Shown here: piece after piece, positions 52,647-62,265 of the stretch
Layout of the letters: each line of letters begins with the position of its first letter
How positions within the stretch are numbered: position 1 is the first letter of the stretch
Origin: Enterococcus_E cecorum_C
GTDB taxonomy: Bacteria > Bacillota > Bacilli > Lactobacillales > Enterococcaceae
Length of the DNA: 64,000 nt
Reading direction: 5' to 3'
Assembly (NCBI RefSeq): GCF_052119425.1
Contig: NZ_JBQKFH010000008.1
Span: forward strand, 6,639-70,638
Position numbers and translations under genes: made by a program
Notes under the pieces: model-generated
Seen by the model: the letters and a program-made list of their open reading frames with translations, nothing else
Told to the model about the DNA's origin: nothing
Databases searched by the model: none

Positions 52647-52675
52647 ATTGTATTACATTGTAATGCAAATTTCAA
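52647..52675 (-). promoter_or_regulatory. Antitoxin-toxin promoter with palindromic operator
   Basis: On the minus strand TTGAAA (52,670-52,675), a 17-base spacer and TACAAT (52,647-52,652) form a strong promoter. The palindrome ATTACATTGTAAT (52,652-52,664) fills the spacer, as expected for autoregulation by the ribbon-helix-helix protein. Confidence 0.85.
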
Positions 52676-52685
52676 TTCTTTTATC

Positions 52686-52738
52686 ACAAAAAAAAGCCAC
52701 CTAATGCCAATCACACAGTACTAGGTAGCCTTTATTCA
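52686..52738 (-). terminator. prsA terminator
   Basis: AAAGGCTACCTAG and the partner TTAGGTGGCTTT on the minus strand are followed by eight T, just after prsA. Confidence 0.75.
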
Positions 52739-52742
52739 TCGA

Positions 52743-53750
52743 TTATTTAGATTCTGAAGTTGAAGTAGAAGATTCTTTTGTTTCTTCTTTACTTGAACTT
52801 GATGATTCTTTTGTTTCTGATTTTGAAGATTTAGTCTTTGATGATGAACTTGTCTTCGTTGCATCAATGTAAGTAGATAATACATCCGCGAAAGTCTTAT
52901 CTTTAATCTTCACATTGGCTTTCTTCAATTCTTCACCAATTGTTTTTGTCACAAAGGTAGAATCATTTAATTTATTATCAGTAGCAATCTTCTTCAAAGT
53001 CTTTTTGTATTTATCCATGTCGTTGCCTTTTGCTTGGTTTTTCACCATTTTAACGACATAGTAAGAAGTTTGATAAGTAGATGCATCAGTTACCGCGATT
53101 GGTTCAGCTGAAATTTCGCCATCTTTTAACGCAAAGGCAGCTGATTTCACTTCTGTAGGTACATCTGAACTTGTAGAATCAAATTTCACATCTTTACCTT
53201 TATTGCTTGTTGCGATTGATTTTTCTTTCGCAATTTTTGCAAAGTCTGCGCCCTCTTTCTTCGCTTCTTCAATCACTTGTTTCGCTTCATCTTCACTTGA
53301 AACTTGGATGAATTGTGCAGTGACTTCTGGATGGAATGAATCCCAAGCAGTCTTATAATCTGCATCGGTTAATTTTACATGTGCTTTCAAACCAGCGTCT
53401 AAAGCTAATTGTTGACGAATAGTTTTCTTGAAGCTTTCTTTTGTATAGCCAGCAGCTTTTAATTGAGATTCAAAGCTATCACCGTATTGTTTTGCTTGTT
53501 CTTTGTATTTTGCATCGACTTGTTTATCGGTTACTTTATCGCCATATGCTTTGTCAAACACATCGTAAATAATCATGCTACGAACCACGCTTTGGCTAGT
53601 AGAATTTGATTTAATTTCATTATAGAAATCTTGAACAGTAATGGTTTGTCCTTTCATTGAGGCGATAGTTTGATCAGAGTCTTTGGAACAAGCTGCTAAA
53701 CCTAAAACAGAAACAGCCGCCAAAGTAGCTAATAATGCTTTTTTCTTCAT
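52743..53750 (-). CDS. prsA: PrsA foldase lipoprotein (parvulin-type peptidyl-prolyl isomerase)
   Basis: The 335-residue lipoprotein helps secreted proteins fold outside the membrane. Lipobox LAACSKD, an N-terminal SurA-like region, a parvulin domain (about 140-245) and a Ser/Thr/Lys/Glu-rich tail of about 40 residues are visible. ATG 53,750 (MKKKALLATLAAV) gives the typical signal peptide. Confidence 0.93.
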   Translation of the reverse strand: MKKKALLATLAAVSVLGLAACSKDSDQTIASMKGQTITVQDFYNEIKSNSTSQSVVRSMIIYDVFDKAYGDKVTDKQVDAKYKEQAKQYGDSFESQLKAAGYTKESFKKTIRQQLALDAGLKAHVKLTDADYKTAWDSFHPEVTAQFIQVSSEDEAKQVIEEAKKEGADFAKIAKEKSIATSNKGKDVKFDSTSSDVPTEVKSAAFALKDGEISAEPIAVTDASTYQTSYYVVKMVKNQAKGNDMDKYKKTLKKIATDNKLNDSTFVTKTIGEELKKANVKIKDKTFADVLSTYIDATKTSSSSKTKSSKSETKESSSSSKEETKESSTSTSESK

Positions 53751-53876
53751 AACTAAATTAACACTCCTAAATTCTTTTTCGAGTTCACAAGTCTTACTAT
53801 ACCACAAATCCACCAAAATAATAGACTTTTAAAAACATATTTCATAAAAATTTCAAAAATAAGCTTTTCTTAATGA

Positions 53877-54821
53877 TTAGTTTAAGTTTGGTACATAAAA
53901 ACTACGATTATCCATGCCAAAAATACGGTCCGTGTATTCACCTGGTGTCGTTTGGTGAATCGAAGTCAGCATCATTTGCATCGAAGCATCGATATTATCA
54001 ATTTGATGTAAAATTTCGGCCTCCATAATTCTTGGACGCACTGGAGAACCATATTCTAATAACCCGTGATGACTTAAAACCATATGACGTAAAAGGACAA
54101 TCTCTTCTTTATTTGGATCTAGTTTTAATTCCATACATGCTTGGGTGATTTCTTCATCGATTAAGACTAAATGCCCAATCAAATTACCAGCCACCGTATA
54201 TTCTGTCGTCATCGCTCCACTTAATTCCAATACTTTACCTAAATCATGCAAAATAATTCCGGCATAGAGCAGTGAAGCATTTAACTCAGGATAAATATCA
54301 ACAAGTGAATGCCCAATTTTTAGCATCGTTACGGTATGATAAGCGAGCCCTCCTGAAAAGGCATGATGATTTTTCTTCGCAGCCGGAAATTCAAAGAAAG
54401 CTTTCTTATACTTACTTAAAAGATGGCGGACAATTCGATTCCAACTTGGATTTAAAATTTCAAAAATCGTTTTGCCGACGTAATCTTCCATTGCCTCCCT
54501 TTTCATCGGAGCGCGTTCCATATAAAGATTAGGATCACTAGGCTCTTCTAACTTAGCCAAACGTAAATGTAAAATTTTTACCTGAGGATTGCCATTATAG
54601 ATTTCGCGCTTGCCGTTTAAAAAGACCACTCTGCCTGCTTCAAAACGGGCAATTTCTTCTTCAGAGGCATCCCAAAACTTGCCATCAATCGTGCCAGATG
54701 TATCTTGGAACGTAAAAGCAATAAATTTCTTACCATTTTTCGCCATCCGCACATCGGCATTTTTAATCAAAGCAAAGAGTTGCATTTCTTCATCGACTTG
54801 ATATTCTTTGATTTTTTTCAT
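53877..54821 (-). CDS. yhaM: 3'-5' exoribonuclease YhaM
   Basis: The 314-residue enzyme (standard length) has an N-terminal OB-fold and an HD domain (AYHTVTMLKIG ... LYAGIILHDLGKV). It degrades single-stranded RNA from the 3' end. ATG 54,821 follows AAGGA. It is in the yhaO-yhaN-yhaM order known from bacilli. Confidence 0.95.
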   Translation of the reverse strand: MKKIKEYQVDEEMQLFALIKNADVRMAKNGKKFIAFTFQDTSGTIDGKFWDASEEEIARFEAGRVVFLNGKREIYNGNPQVKILHLRLAKLEEPSDPNLYMERAPMKREAMEDYVGKTIFEILNPSWNRIVRHLLSKYKKAFFEFPAAKKNHHAFSGGLAYHTVTMLKIGHSLVDIYPELNASLLYAGIILHDLGKVLELSGAMTTEYTVAGNLIGHLVLIDEEITQACMELKLDPNKEEIVLLRHMVLSHHGLLEYGSPVRPRIMEAEILHQIDNIDASMQMMLTSIHQTTPGEYTDRIFGMDNRSFYVPNLN

Positions 54822-54839
54822 CTGCACATTCCTTCTTTC

Positions 54840-57437
54840 TTAAGATAATGGTTTGACTACTTGATGAAGTTCTTGATAATAGCTTACCATTTCTCGGTCC
54901 GAAGATAAACAAATCACTTGATAATCTTTCGCAAATTCTGCTAAAAGTTGCGCCAAAGACCGTTTGCGCTGACTATCATAATGTAGCCACCCGTCGTCAA
55001 TCACCACTGGACTAATATTTTTTTGTTGCATCGCTAAATAAGCAAATCGCAAGGCCATAATCAATTGGTCTTTAGTCCCGGTAGAAAGCTGATAGATAGA
55101 CTGTTGGTTGACAAATAACTCATTTTCTTTCATCTGAATTTTATCATAATGTTGATTGGTTAAGATTTGCATAAAATGCCCTGCCTGTTCGAACAAATAA
55201 GGAAGCTGTGATTCAGAAAGTTGATCAGCCAGGAATTGAAGTTGCTTTTCAATGACAAAGTGCACACTCCATTCATAGATGAGTTCTTGAATTTCCGCCT
55301 TTATTTGTTCTTCTTTTTGATAAAGTTCTGGCAAGGTTAAGTCGTTCATCTGTTGGGCAAGACTGACTTCAATTTGTTTGATTTGCGTCAAATTTTGATC
55401 TTTTTGCACTTGTAGCTGTGTTTCTTGACTTAAAATTTGTTGCTCTTGACTTGCTAACTGCGCTTTTGTCATAGCATCTGGATACAAGTCTTTTAACATT
55501 TGCGCTAATTCTGTTTTGCGTTTTACTTGGCTTGCTCGTTCTTGCATTTGTCGAAACCATAACGGTAGATCAGATACCTGTTGGATTTGATATTTAGCCA
55601 ATAAAGTCTGATTTTGTTTTAACAAATCTTGCTGCGCTTGCCTTTTTTGACTGATTTGTTCCATGATTTGAGTCACTGGATGAGACGCACGTGCTATTTT
55701 TTCCTGCTGCATTTCTTCTTTAAATTGGCGAATTTTCCCTAACTGCTCGGCTATTGATAAATTTGCAATCGGCAACCATTCATACAAAAAGTCCGCTGTT
55801 TGCCGAAATTGGGCCATATTTTGATTCAGTTGCGCCAATTTAGCACGTAAATCTTGTCGCTGTTGCTGCGCGTTTTTGCTTATCTGAGCTGCTTGATCCC
55901 GCTTAGCTAACTCTTGAATGAAAGAAACATGATCCAAATGCTGTAAATCGAGCGGTAATTGACTGCGTAGCGCTTGGAACTTCTCTTGCATTGTCCCTTG
56001 TTCTTCCAAAAGATTTTGATAAACTTGATTTTTCTCATCTAAATCTTGTAAATAAAGGCGCCACTGCTGCTTGATTGGTTCACTATCTGAAGCACGATAA
56101 ACCCGTAAATAAAGAAGTCCCACCAATAAAATCGCCAATACAAAGACTAAACCACCAAATAAAGGCGAGAATTTCATAAGCAATAAACTAAGCAATACAC
56201 CAACAAATCCCGTAATAAGCAGTGGTTTAGGACTGGTTGTCGCTTTTGTTTGGCCAAATAGTTCAGGGTGTTGTTGCTCAAACTGATTTAATTTTTCTTC
56301 AGCGACTTGTTGGGTGTGTTGCGCATGCGTAAGTTGGCTCGTCAAGGTTGTTAGCTGCGTCTGGATTTGCGTATACTGAGCAACAAATTCTTGCGAGACT
56401 GTTTCCTGATCTTGGGTGTTATCAGGAAGTTGCGCTAATTGCTGCGTGATTTGTTTATGCGCCTGACTATCTTGATAAAGCGTCCCTTCACTTTGCAATA
56501 ATTGACTGATTTGTTCTTCATGATCTAAATAAAATAAATAGCGTTTAGATAATTGCTTTTGTTCGAGTTGTGACAATCGACTTTCCAAGACTTGAATATC
56601 TTGACTCAACTGTTGACTTTGCTGCATAAATTGCTGTAACACTTGGACATCTGCAGCATCAGCTAACTGTAAATCCTTTTGCTGCAAAGATTGGTATTCT
56701 TCAAACAAGGAAAAATGTGTTTGCTGTTGCTTGATTTGTTGCGCTTGTTTTTGCAAAGATAGCCATTGTTTTTGTAAATCTTTCTGTGCATTTTTCAACG
56801 TCTGTAGCTGCTGAGACTGGGCGGCTAACTCTTTTTGTTTCTCGGCTAAAGTATATATGTTTGCCTGCAACGCTTGATACTCAGCCAGTTTTTGGTTCAA
56901 TGGCAAGACCCGTCCTCTTGAAGTAAAGATTTTATTCCGCTCTTTTTCTTCTTGCTCGGCCTGTAGAAATAATTGCTGACTACCAGTAATGCCCAATGAT
57001 AACAAAGCAGACTGCAAATATTTTTCATCTAATTGGGTGATTTGCTGTAACTGTTCTTGATCAAACGTAAAGACTTGTTCAAATAATTGACTATCTAAAG
57101 GGGCTAAACGCTTTTGTAGATAACTTTCGGGAAAAATTTCATCCCCAATAATCACCGTTGCTTTGCCTTTATTAAGGTGTTTCATCCGCTCAATCCGCAA
57201 AACTTCGCCATCGATTTCAATTTCCAACGCTCCCCCATAATAGGCGTGATCGGTCTCATAATCACGCTTTCTTTTTTGCTTTTTAGGAAAGCCAAATAAC
57301 ATCGCCTTGATGAAATGATAAAGAGTAGATTTTCCAGCTTCATTTGCGCCAAAAATTAACTGATTCCCCGCTGTAAAGTCAAAGCTAAACTGACGATATT
57401 TACCAAATTCCGTAATTTCTGCTTTTAATAGTTTCAT
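54840..57437 (-). CDS. yhaN: YhaN, SbcC/Rad50-like AAA family ATPase
   Basis: The 865-residue protein has Walker A GANEAGKSTLYHF near residue 35 and the C-terminal Walker B VVIDDGWLHYD. Long Gln-rich coiled coils fill the middle. Two close hydrophobic segments at about 405-445 (LLITGFVGVLLSLLLMKF and GLVFVLAILLVGLLYL) suggest a membrane anchor within the coiled coil, as in other YhaN proteins. It pairs with the nuclease YhaO, four bases apart. Confidence 0.92.
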   Translation of the reverse strand: MKLLKAEITEFGKYRQFSFDFTAGNQLIFGANEAGKSTLYHFIKAMLFGFPKKQKRKRDYETDHAYYGGALEIEIDGEVLRIERMKHLNKGKATVIIGDEIFPESYLQKRLAPLDSQLFEQVFTFDQEQLQQITQLDEKYLQSALLSLGITGSQQLFLQAEQEEKERNKIFTSRGRVLPLNQKLAEYQALQANIYTLAEKQKELAAQSQQLQTLKNAQKDLQKQWLSLQKQAQQIKQQQTHFSLFEEYQSLQQKDLQLADAADVQVLQQFMQQSQQLSQDIQVLESRLSQLEQKQLSKRYLFYLDHEEQISQLLQSEGTLYQDSQAHKQITQQLAQLPDNTQDQETVSQEFVAQYTQIQTQLTTLTSQLTHAQHTQQVAEEKLNQFEQQHPELFGQTKATTSPKPLLITGFVGVLLSLLLMKFSPLFGGLVFVLAILLVGLLYLRVYRASDSEPIKQQWRLYLQDLDEKNQVYQNLLEEQGTMQEKFQALRSQLPLDLQHLDHVSFIQELAKRDQAAQISKNAQQQRQDLRAKLAQLNQNMAQFRQTADFLYEWLPIANLSIAEQLGKIRQFKEEMQQEKIARASHPVTQIMEQISQKRQAQQDLLKQNQTLLAKYQIQQVSDLPLWFRQMQERASQVKRKTELAQMLKDLYPDAMTKAQLASQEQQILSQETQLQVQKDQNLTQIKQIEVSLAQQMNDLTLPELYQKEEQIKAEIQELIYEWSVHFVIEKQLQFLADQLSESQLPYLFEQAGHFMQILTNQHYDKIQMKENELFVNQQSIYQLSTGTKDQLIMALRFAYLAMQQKNISPVVIDDGWLHYDSQRKRSLAQLLAEFAKDYQVICLSSDREMVSYYQELHQVVKPLS

Positions 57438-57440
57438 CTG

Positions 57441-58613
57441 TTATTCCTTTTCTTCTGCTCCATAACCTAAATTTTCTTGTGCCTGTCTCATCACTTCTGG
57501 AATCAATTCTTCTAAAGAAACAAAACCAATAAGCCCGTTTTTCGCTAATTCCTCCGTTAACTGTTTCGCCAAGACTTCTGAGGCAAATGCTTGACTTGAA
57601 AGCATAGAAGGCAAAATAGCAGGACTCGTCTTTTGTTTTTCATGGTCGATTACTATTTCATAAACAAAGACATCTTTTTGGGCACGCTGTAATTGCGCAT
57701 TTAAATAATCTAGTATTTCCAAGCGAGTGGCAGCTGAATATTCTAGTAACTGTTGCTCTGATAAATGCTGCCAATGAAGTTGATAAAAGCCTGGTGATAC
57801 TGCTGAAAGTTTTGCCATTAAATCAGCCAACACTTGGGTACGTTGACTTTGAACGGGCATAGGATAATCCACTTGACCAAAACGAAGACTCGCAACATGA
57901 GCGGGCGTGAAATGACAACTTTGAGGCGTTAATTCGACTAACATCACACCTGTAGCTACTTCTTTTTTCGTATGTCCTTGTGGCGTACCTGAATACACAA
58001 TGGCCGGCTGTTCATTTAAAATCGTCGGTACATGAATATGCCCCAATGCCCAATAATCATAGCCTTTACTTACTAGTTCCGAAATTTGAAAAGGTGCATA
58101 TTTGCCTGCCTGTTGCCCATGATAAAGGCCTATATGATAATCACAATCCACTGCTTTATACGGAAACTCGACATCCTTTCTTGCTTCAATCCACGGCTGA
58201 CAATAACTAAATCCGCTAAAAGCCACACGTTCATTTGACTTGGTTGTTAACATCAGTGTCGAGACTGCTTCTTCGGTAAATAAATGAACATTTTCCGGGA
58301 AGTCAAACCAATAACGCTGTGGGGTGTAATAATCATGATTGCCAAAACACATCACGACCTCGATTTCTTCTTTTTCAAGTCGTTGCAACGCCTGACAAAA
58401 AATATTTTGAATATATAAACTTGGCTGATTCTGATGGAACGTATCTCCTGCTAAAAGGACAAAATCCACTTGCTTTTCAATCGCTAAATCAACTATTCTT
58501 TGCCATACTTCTTGATTCACTGTAAGTAACGATTGCTGCCATTTACTCAATTGTGGCATTCCTTCAAAGCTACGATCCAAATGCAAATCCGCACAATGTA
58601 AAAAACGAACCAT
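57441..58613 (-). CDS. yhaO: YhaO, SbcD/Mre11-like DNA repair exonuclease
   Basis: The 390-residue metallophosphoesterase has HCADLHLDRSF, LLAGDTFHQ, CFGNHDYY and GHIHVPT metal-binding motifs. It partners YhaN in a complex like SbcCD/Mre11-Rad50. ATG 58,613 (MVRFLHCADLH) has a GAAGGA site; the longer frame is not supported. Confidence 0.94.
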   Translation of the reverse strand: MVRFLHCADLHLDRSFEGMPQLSKWQQSLLTVNQEVWQRIVDLAIEKQVDFVLLAGDTFHQNQPSLYIQNIFCQALQRLEKEEIEVVMCFGNHDYYTPQRYWFDFPENVHLFTEEAVSTLMLTTKSNERVAFSGFSYCQPWIEARKDVEFPYKAVDCDYHIGLYHGQQAGKYAPFQISELVSKGYDYWALGHIHVPTILNEQPAIVYSGTPQGHTKKEVATGVMLVELTPQSCHFTPAHVASLRFGQVDYPMPVQSQRTQVLADLMAKLSAVSPGFYQLHWQHLSEQQLLEYSAATRLEILDYLNAQLQRAQKDVFVYEIVIDHEKQKTSPAILPSMLSSQAFASEVLAKQLTEELAKNGLIGFVSLEELIPEVMRQAQENLGYGAEEKE

Positions 58614-59012
58614 TCTTCTTTTTCCTTCAATTTTTTCTTTCATTGTACCATTAATAATAGCAAAAGTCACATTTTAAACGAAAATTTGTTCGCTATTTTA
58701 GATACAAAAAAACTACTCTAAATCACAATAATTTAAAGTAGCTATAACATTTAACTGAAAATATCTTGACTGAGTTTGTAAAAATGATTAATTACATACT
58801 CATATTTAAAGCAAGAAATCTCATAAAATTTTATCTGAAAGCAATGTCTTCTATCCGCTGAAAAAAATATGCATTAGATGATAGAAATAAATGTTGTATT
58901 CTGATATGATTGAAGAACGTCAATTACCTCATTTCTATAATTAATGATAAAAGTATGTTAGATAAATGGAAAAAATGTGTTTTGTAAAAAATTACGTTAG
59001 GAGAAAAAACTT
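58614..59012. other. AT-rich intergenic stretch with an orphan minus-strand terminator
   Basis: No gene is seen. A stem (CTACTCTAAAT at 58,713-58,723, ATTTAAAGTAG at 58,731-58,741) with a T-run on the minus strand stands alone, since the genes to its right are all on the plus strand. A TATAAT at about 58,937-58,942 is a candidate -10 for the ABC operon; no clear -35 is paired with it. Confidence 0.5.
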
Positions 59013-59822
59013 TTGATTTTAATAAGTCAAATTATAAAGCAAATTAAGCTTGCAAGAATGTATAAGATTACTATTATTTCGGGAATTGTAACTCAAACAT
59101 TTTTTGCAATTTTTAAAAATTATGTCTTAATTGCATTTGTTGGTAGCAATGTACAGTCCTCGCCAATGAACGAATTTCAAACAACAACGTATATTTGGTT
59201 AACGCAAATATTATTTGGGATTGTACCTTGGACGGTTAATAGAGCAGATTTTGATAGTATCAGAAAAGGAACTATCGCGCTAGACCTTATAAAGCCAACA
59301 AGTATTTTTAATCTTATTTTTTCAAAAACACTATCTTGGAAATTGGTAGGAATGCTCTCACGTGGAATACCGATTTTTTTGCTATCCTTGATACTATCCC
59401 TTCTTTTTCCAAATATGGGCCTAGAGCTAAATTTACCTAATACAATGCATTTTTTACTTTTTATTGTCGCTATTTTCCTTGCTATTCAACTAAGTACACT
59501 TATAACAACTTCTATGTATTGTTTAGCTTTTTATTTTACTTCTATTACAAATTTTGTAAGTACAATAGGTTCTGTCGCATATATACTTTCTGGAATGGTT
59601 ATTCCCTTAAGCTTCTTTCCAAAATGGATTTTAGGTGGTTTGAACCTTCAGCCATTTAAATACATTGTTGACCTACCTGCACAAATTTTTAATGGAGTAT
59701 ACGATATGAATACAGCAATTGTTGAAATCTTTATACAGATAATGTGGATAATTATTTTTTACACAATTAATTACATAATTTATAAAGATATTGAAGGAAA
59801 AATCGAGCTAAATGGAGGGTAA
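59013..59822 (+). CDS. ABC-2-type permease subunit 1
   Basis: The 269-residue protein has six predicted membrane helices and the topology of the ABC2_membrane_6/ABC-2 family, which act in pairs with one ATPase. The start is TTG 59,013 after AGGAGA. The base composition is notably AT-rich compared with the housekeeping genes, suggesting transfer. The substrate is unknown. Confidence 0.82.
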   Translation: MILISQIIKQIKLARMYKITIISGIVTQTFFAIFKNYVLIAFVGSNVQSSPMNEFQTTTYIWLTQILFGIVPWTVNRADFDSIRKGTIALDLIKPTSIFNLIFSKTLSWKLVGMLSRGIPIFLLSLILSLLFPNMGLELNLPNTMHFLLFIVAIFLAIQLSTLITTSMYCLAFYFTSITNFVSTIGSVAYILSGMVIPLSFFPKWILGGLNLQPFKYIVDLPAQIFNGVYDMNTAIVEIFIQIMWIIIFYTINYIIYKDIEGKIELNGG

Positions 59823-59831
59823 TTATAAATT

Positions 59832-60617
59832 ATGAAATATTTTACAATTGTTAAATTAATATTTAAGGCCTATTTACAGTATAAAGTAGATTTTATTGTT
59901 GGTATTTTAAATCAAATTCTCGTTATGTTTTTTGAACTATTAGGGATGATTGCTCTATTTCATACTTTTGGTTCATTGAATAAATGGTCAGTATCAGAAA
60001 CTTTTTTAATATATGGAATTGTTAATTTTTCATTTTCTTTTGCAGAAGTTTTTTTCAGAGGATTTGAGACAAATATGGAAAGTCTTATTCGAGGAGGAGA
60101 ATATGATAGATATTTATTACGTCCCTATTCGACTATTTTACAAATTTCAGCCTTTAATTTCCAGCCTATCAGGTTTGGCCGATTAGCAATTGCATTAATC
60201 GTTCTTATTTTTGGAATAGTCACCAATATTTCTCCTGATAACTGGTACTTATTGGTTTTTTATATACCTTTTGTTACTGTGTGTGGATGTTTTTTGTATG
60301 GTGGAATATATGTGTTAGTTGCCTCCTTAACTTTTATATTTAATCAATTTATGGAGTTTACAAGTATTTTTGTTCAAGGAAGTGTTTCAATGATGCAGTA
60401 CCCTAAGGATTCATTTCCAAAAGCGATTCAAAACTTCTTTACCTATATTTTACCTGTATCATTGATTTCTTATTATCCAGTAATTTTCACGTTAAAGAAA
60501 TCAGAAGGCGCGCCCTTAATACTTGCCATCAGTCCTATTGTAGGAATATTATTTTATGTTATATCGATAATATTATTCAAGCATCTAGAACGTAAATACT
60601 CATCTTCAGGAAATTAG
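59832..60617 (+). CDS. ABC-2-type permease subunit 2
   Basis: The 261-residue permease has six predicted helices and the family segment RGFETNMESLIRGGEYDRYL between helices. It is the second subunit of a heterodimeric permease (compare subunit 1 DFDSIRKGTIALDLIKPT, a matching motif), ten bases downstream. AT-rich codon use. Confidence 0.85.
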   Translation: MKYFTIVKLIFKAYLQYKVDFIVGILNQILVMFFELLGMIALFHTFGSLNKWSVSETFLIYGIVNFSFSFAEVFFRGFETNMESLIRGGEYDRYLLRPYSTILQISAFNFQPIRFGRLAIALIVLIFGIVTNISPDNWYLLVFYIPFVTVCGCFLYGGIYVLVASLTFIFNQFMEFTSIFVQGSVSMMQYPKDSFPKAIQNFFTYILPVSLISYYPVIFTLKKSEGAPLILAISPIVGILFYVISIILFKHLERKYSSSGN

Positions 60618-60632
60618 AAAGGTAAATGAATT

Positions 60633-61586
60633 ATGGGACATATCTATGTAAATAATCTAAATAAAACATTTATTAGAAAAAATAGGGGGAAAGTTGATAA
60701 AGTACAAGCACTTAAAAATATTTCTTTTGAATTGGAAAAAGGTGAAATAGTAGGGTATTTAGGATTAAATGGTGCCGGAAAAAGTACAACTATTAAAATT
60801 CTATCAGGGATTTTAAAACCAGATAATGGAATCGTCAAAGTCGACGGGGTTGAACCATACAAAAACAGAAAACATTATGTCAAAAATATTGGGGTCATGT
60901 TTGGACAAAGATCACAATTGGAGTGGGATCTTCCTGCAATGGATACTTATTTTATGTTAAAACAGATTTATAACATACCCAAAGAACAATTTTGGGATAC
61001 ATTTAATCAGTTATCTGAATTATTAAATATGAATGGTATCGAAAAAATACCTGTTAGGCATCTTAGTCTAGGTCAAAAAACAAAGTGTGAACTACTAGCA
61101 ACTTTTCTTCATAGACCGTCTTTAGTTTTTTTAGATGAACCAACTATTGGTTTAGATATAAAAGCAAAAGAAAATATACATAAAGTTATAAAATCTATTA
61201 ATAAAGAATTTGGAACTACAATTTTTATTACTTCACATGATTTATCGGATATAGAAAAACTGGTTGATAGAGTGTTGATTATCAATAAAGGTGAACTATT
61301 CTATGATGGTTCTTTAAAAAATTTAATTAATGATTCTGGACAAACTCAAGAGGTTACCATTGAAATATGTGAAGAAACTCAGATAGTTATATCGAAACAT
61401 TATTCGGTAGATAGACTAAATAATAATAAATATAAAGTAAGATTAACAAAAGAAGATAACTTAGTAGATTTAATAGATGAATTAATGAAAAATAATGAAG
61501 TGCTCAGCTTACAAATAGATGAACCAACTTTGGAGACAGTATTAATTCATTTATATGATAGGATTGAAGCGAATAAACAATTTTAA
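60633..61586 (+). CDS. ABC transporter ATPase subunit
   Basis: The 317-residue ATPase has Walker A LGLNGAGKSTTIK, signature LSLGQKTKCELLA, Walker B LVFLDEPTIGLD and the H-loop ITSHDLSDIE. With the two permeases it forms a complete exporter. A C-terminal extension of about 90 residues is typical of daunorubicin-type or DUF990-linked ATPases. No regulator or peptide gene adjoins it. Confidence 0.93.
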   Translation: MGHIYVNNLNKTFIRKNRGKVDKVQALKNISFELEKGEIVGYLGLNGAGKSTTIKILSGILKPDNGIVKVDGVEPYKNRKHYVKNIGVMFGQRSQLEWDLPAMDTYFMLKQIYNIPKEQFWDTFNQLSELLNMNGIEKIPVRHLSLGQKTKCELLATFLHRPSLVFLDEPTIGLDIKAKENIHKVIKSINKEFGTTIFITSHDLSDIEKLVDRVLIINKGELFYDGSLKNLINDSGQTQEVTIEICEETQIVISKHYSVDRLNNNKYKVRLTKEDNLVDLIDELMKNNEVLSLQIDEPTLETVLIHLYDRIEANKQF

Positions 61587-61639
61587 CTATGAAGGTTATT
61601 TTTGTTTATTTCCTATTATTTACTCTCAAATTTGTACAA

Positions 61640-61688
61640 AAAAACATATCTCTACTGCATCTTTAAACAGCAAAGATATGTTTTTACT
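61640..61688. terminator. Terminator after the ABC exporter operon
   Basis: ACATATCT (61,644-61,651) and AGATATGT (61,674-61,681) arms, with T-runs on both strands. Confidence 0.78.
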
Positions 61689-61692
61689 TTTG

Positions 61693-61893
61693 TTAAATTA
61701 AATGGAAAGTAAGCGCAACACCAAAGCCAAGAAAAACAATGCCCATCAAACCACCACTGTATAAACCAAGTGGTAGGAAAGCTGAGGTACTTTTATTTCC
61801 ATACTTTTTCGTGTAAACAAATACATTTCGTGTTGCATATAGTTGATAACAGCCTAATAACAATAATACAATCCCTGCAATCGTTTCAAACAT
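61693..61893 (-). CDS. Small two-helix membrane protein, paralogue of the one at 63,330
   Basis: The 66-residue protein MFETIAGIVLLLLGCYQLYA has two hydrophobic helices separated by YTKKYGNKSTSAFLPLGLYSG. It shares about 38 of 66 residues by eye with the protein at 63,330-63,530, including YTKK, FLP.GLYSG and the C-terminal FHLI. No family is recognised. Because a class IIa bacteriocin immunity gene lies between the paralogues, an immunity-like or membrane-protective role is possible (speculative). Confidence 0.65.
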   Translation of the reverse strand: MFETIAGIVLLLLGCYQLYATRNVFVYTKKYGNKSTSAFLPLGLYSGGLMGIVFLGFGVALTFHLI

Positions 61894-61914
61894 TTTTCAT
61901 ACCTTCTTTCAATA

Positions 61915-62193
61915 TTAGAACCATTTTGTATCCACCGCTCTTTGCAAAGTGAACGGACCAAACGTTGCTTCAATCGTTACATCCTTATCGCTAAGAGCGG
62001 TTTTTGCTTTAAATTCTTTTTCAAAAACAACCGGATCAGCAATGGATAATTCATTTGATTTTAAAATGAGTACATAATGTCTAGGTAAAGGATTTAACCA
62101 AGTACCAAATTCACTCAACTCAGCCAATGCTAATTCTGGAACACTTTCCGCCAAAATAATTTTGTATTGTCGAATATGTAAAACATCATTCAT
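61915..62193 (-). CDS. Hypothetical protein
   Basis: The 92-residue soluble protein begins MNDVLHIRQYKIILAES and ends TLQRAVDTKWF. It has no signal peptide or motif I recognise. It lies 21 bases upstream of the 66-residue membrane protein in the same direction, so the two may be co-transcribed. Confidence 0.5.
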   Translation of the reverse strand: MNDVLHIRQYKIILAESVPELALAELSEFGTWLNPLPRHYVLILKSNELSIADPVVFEKEFKAKTALSDKDVTIEATFGPFTLQRAVDTKWF

Positions 62194-62265
62194 CCTAACA
62201 ACATCTCCAATTTGAATATTTTTCTTATACTAATTTATAATAACCTAAAAGATTCCATATATATT

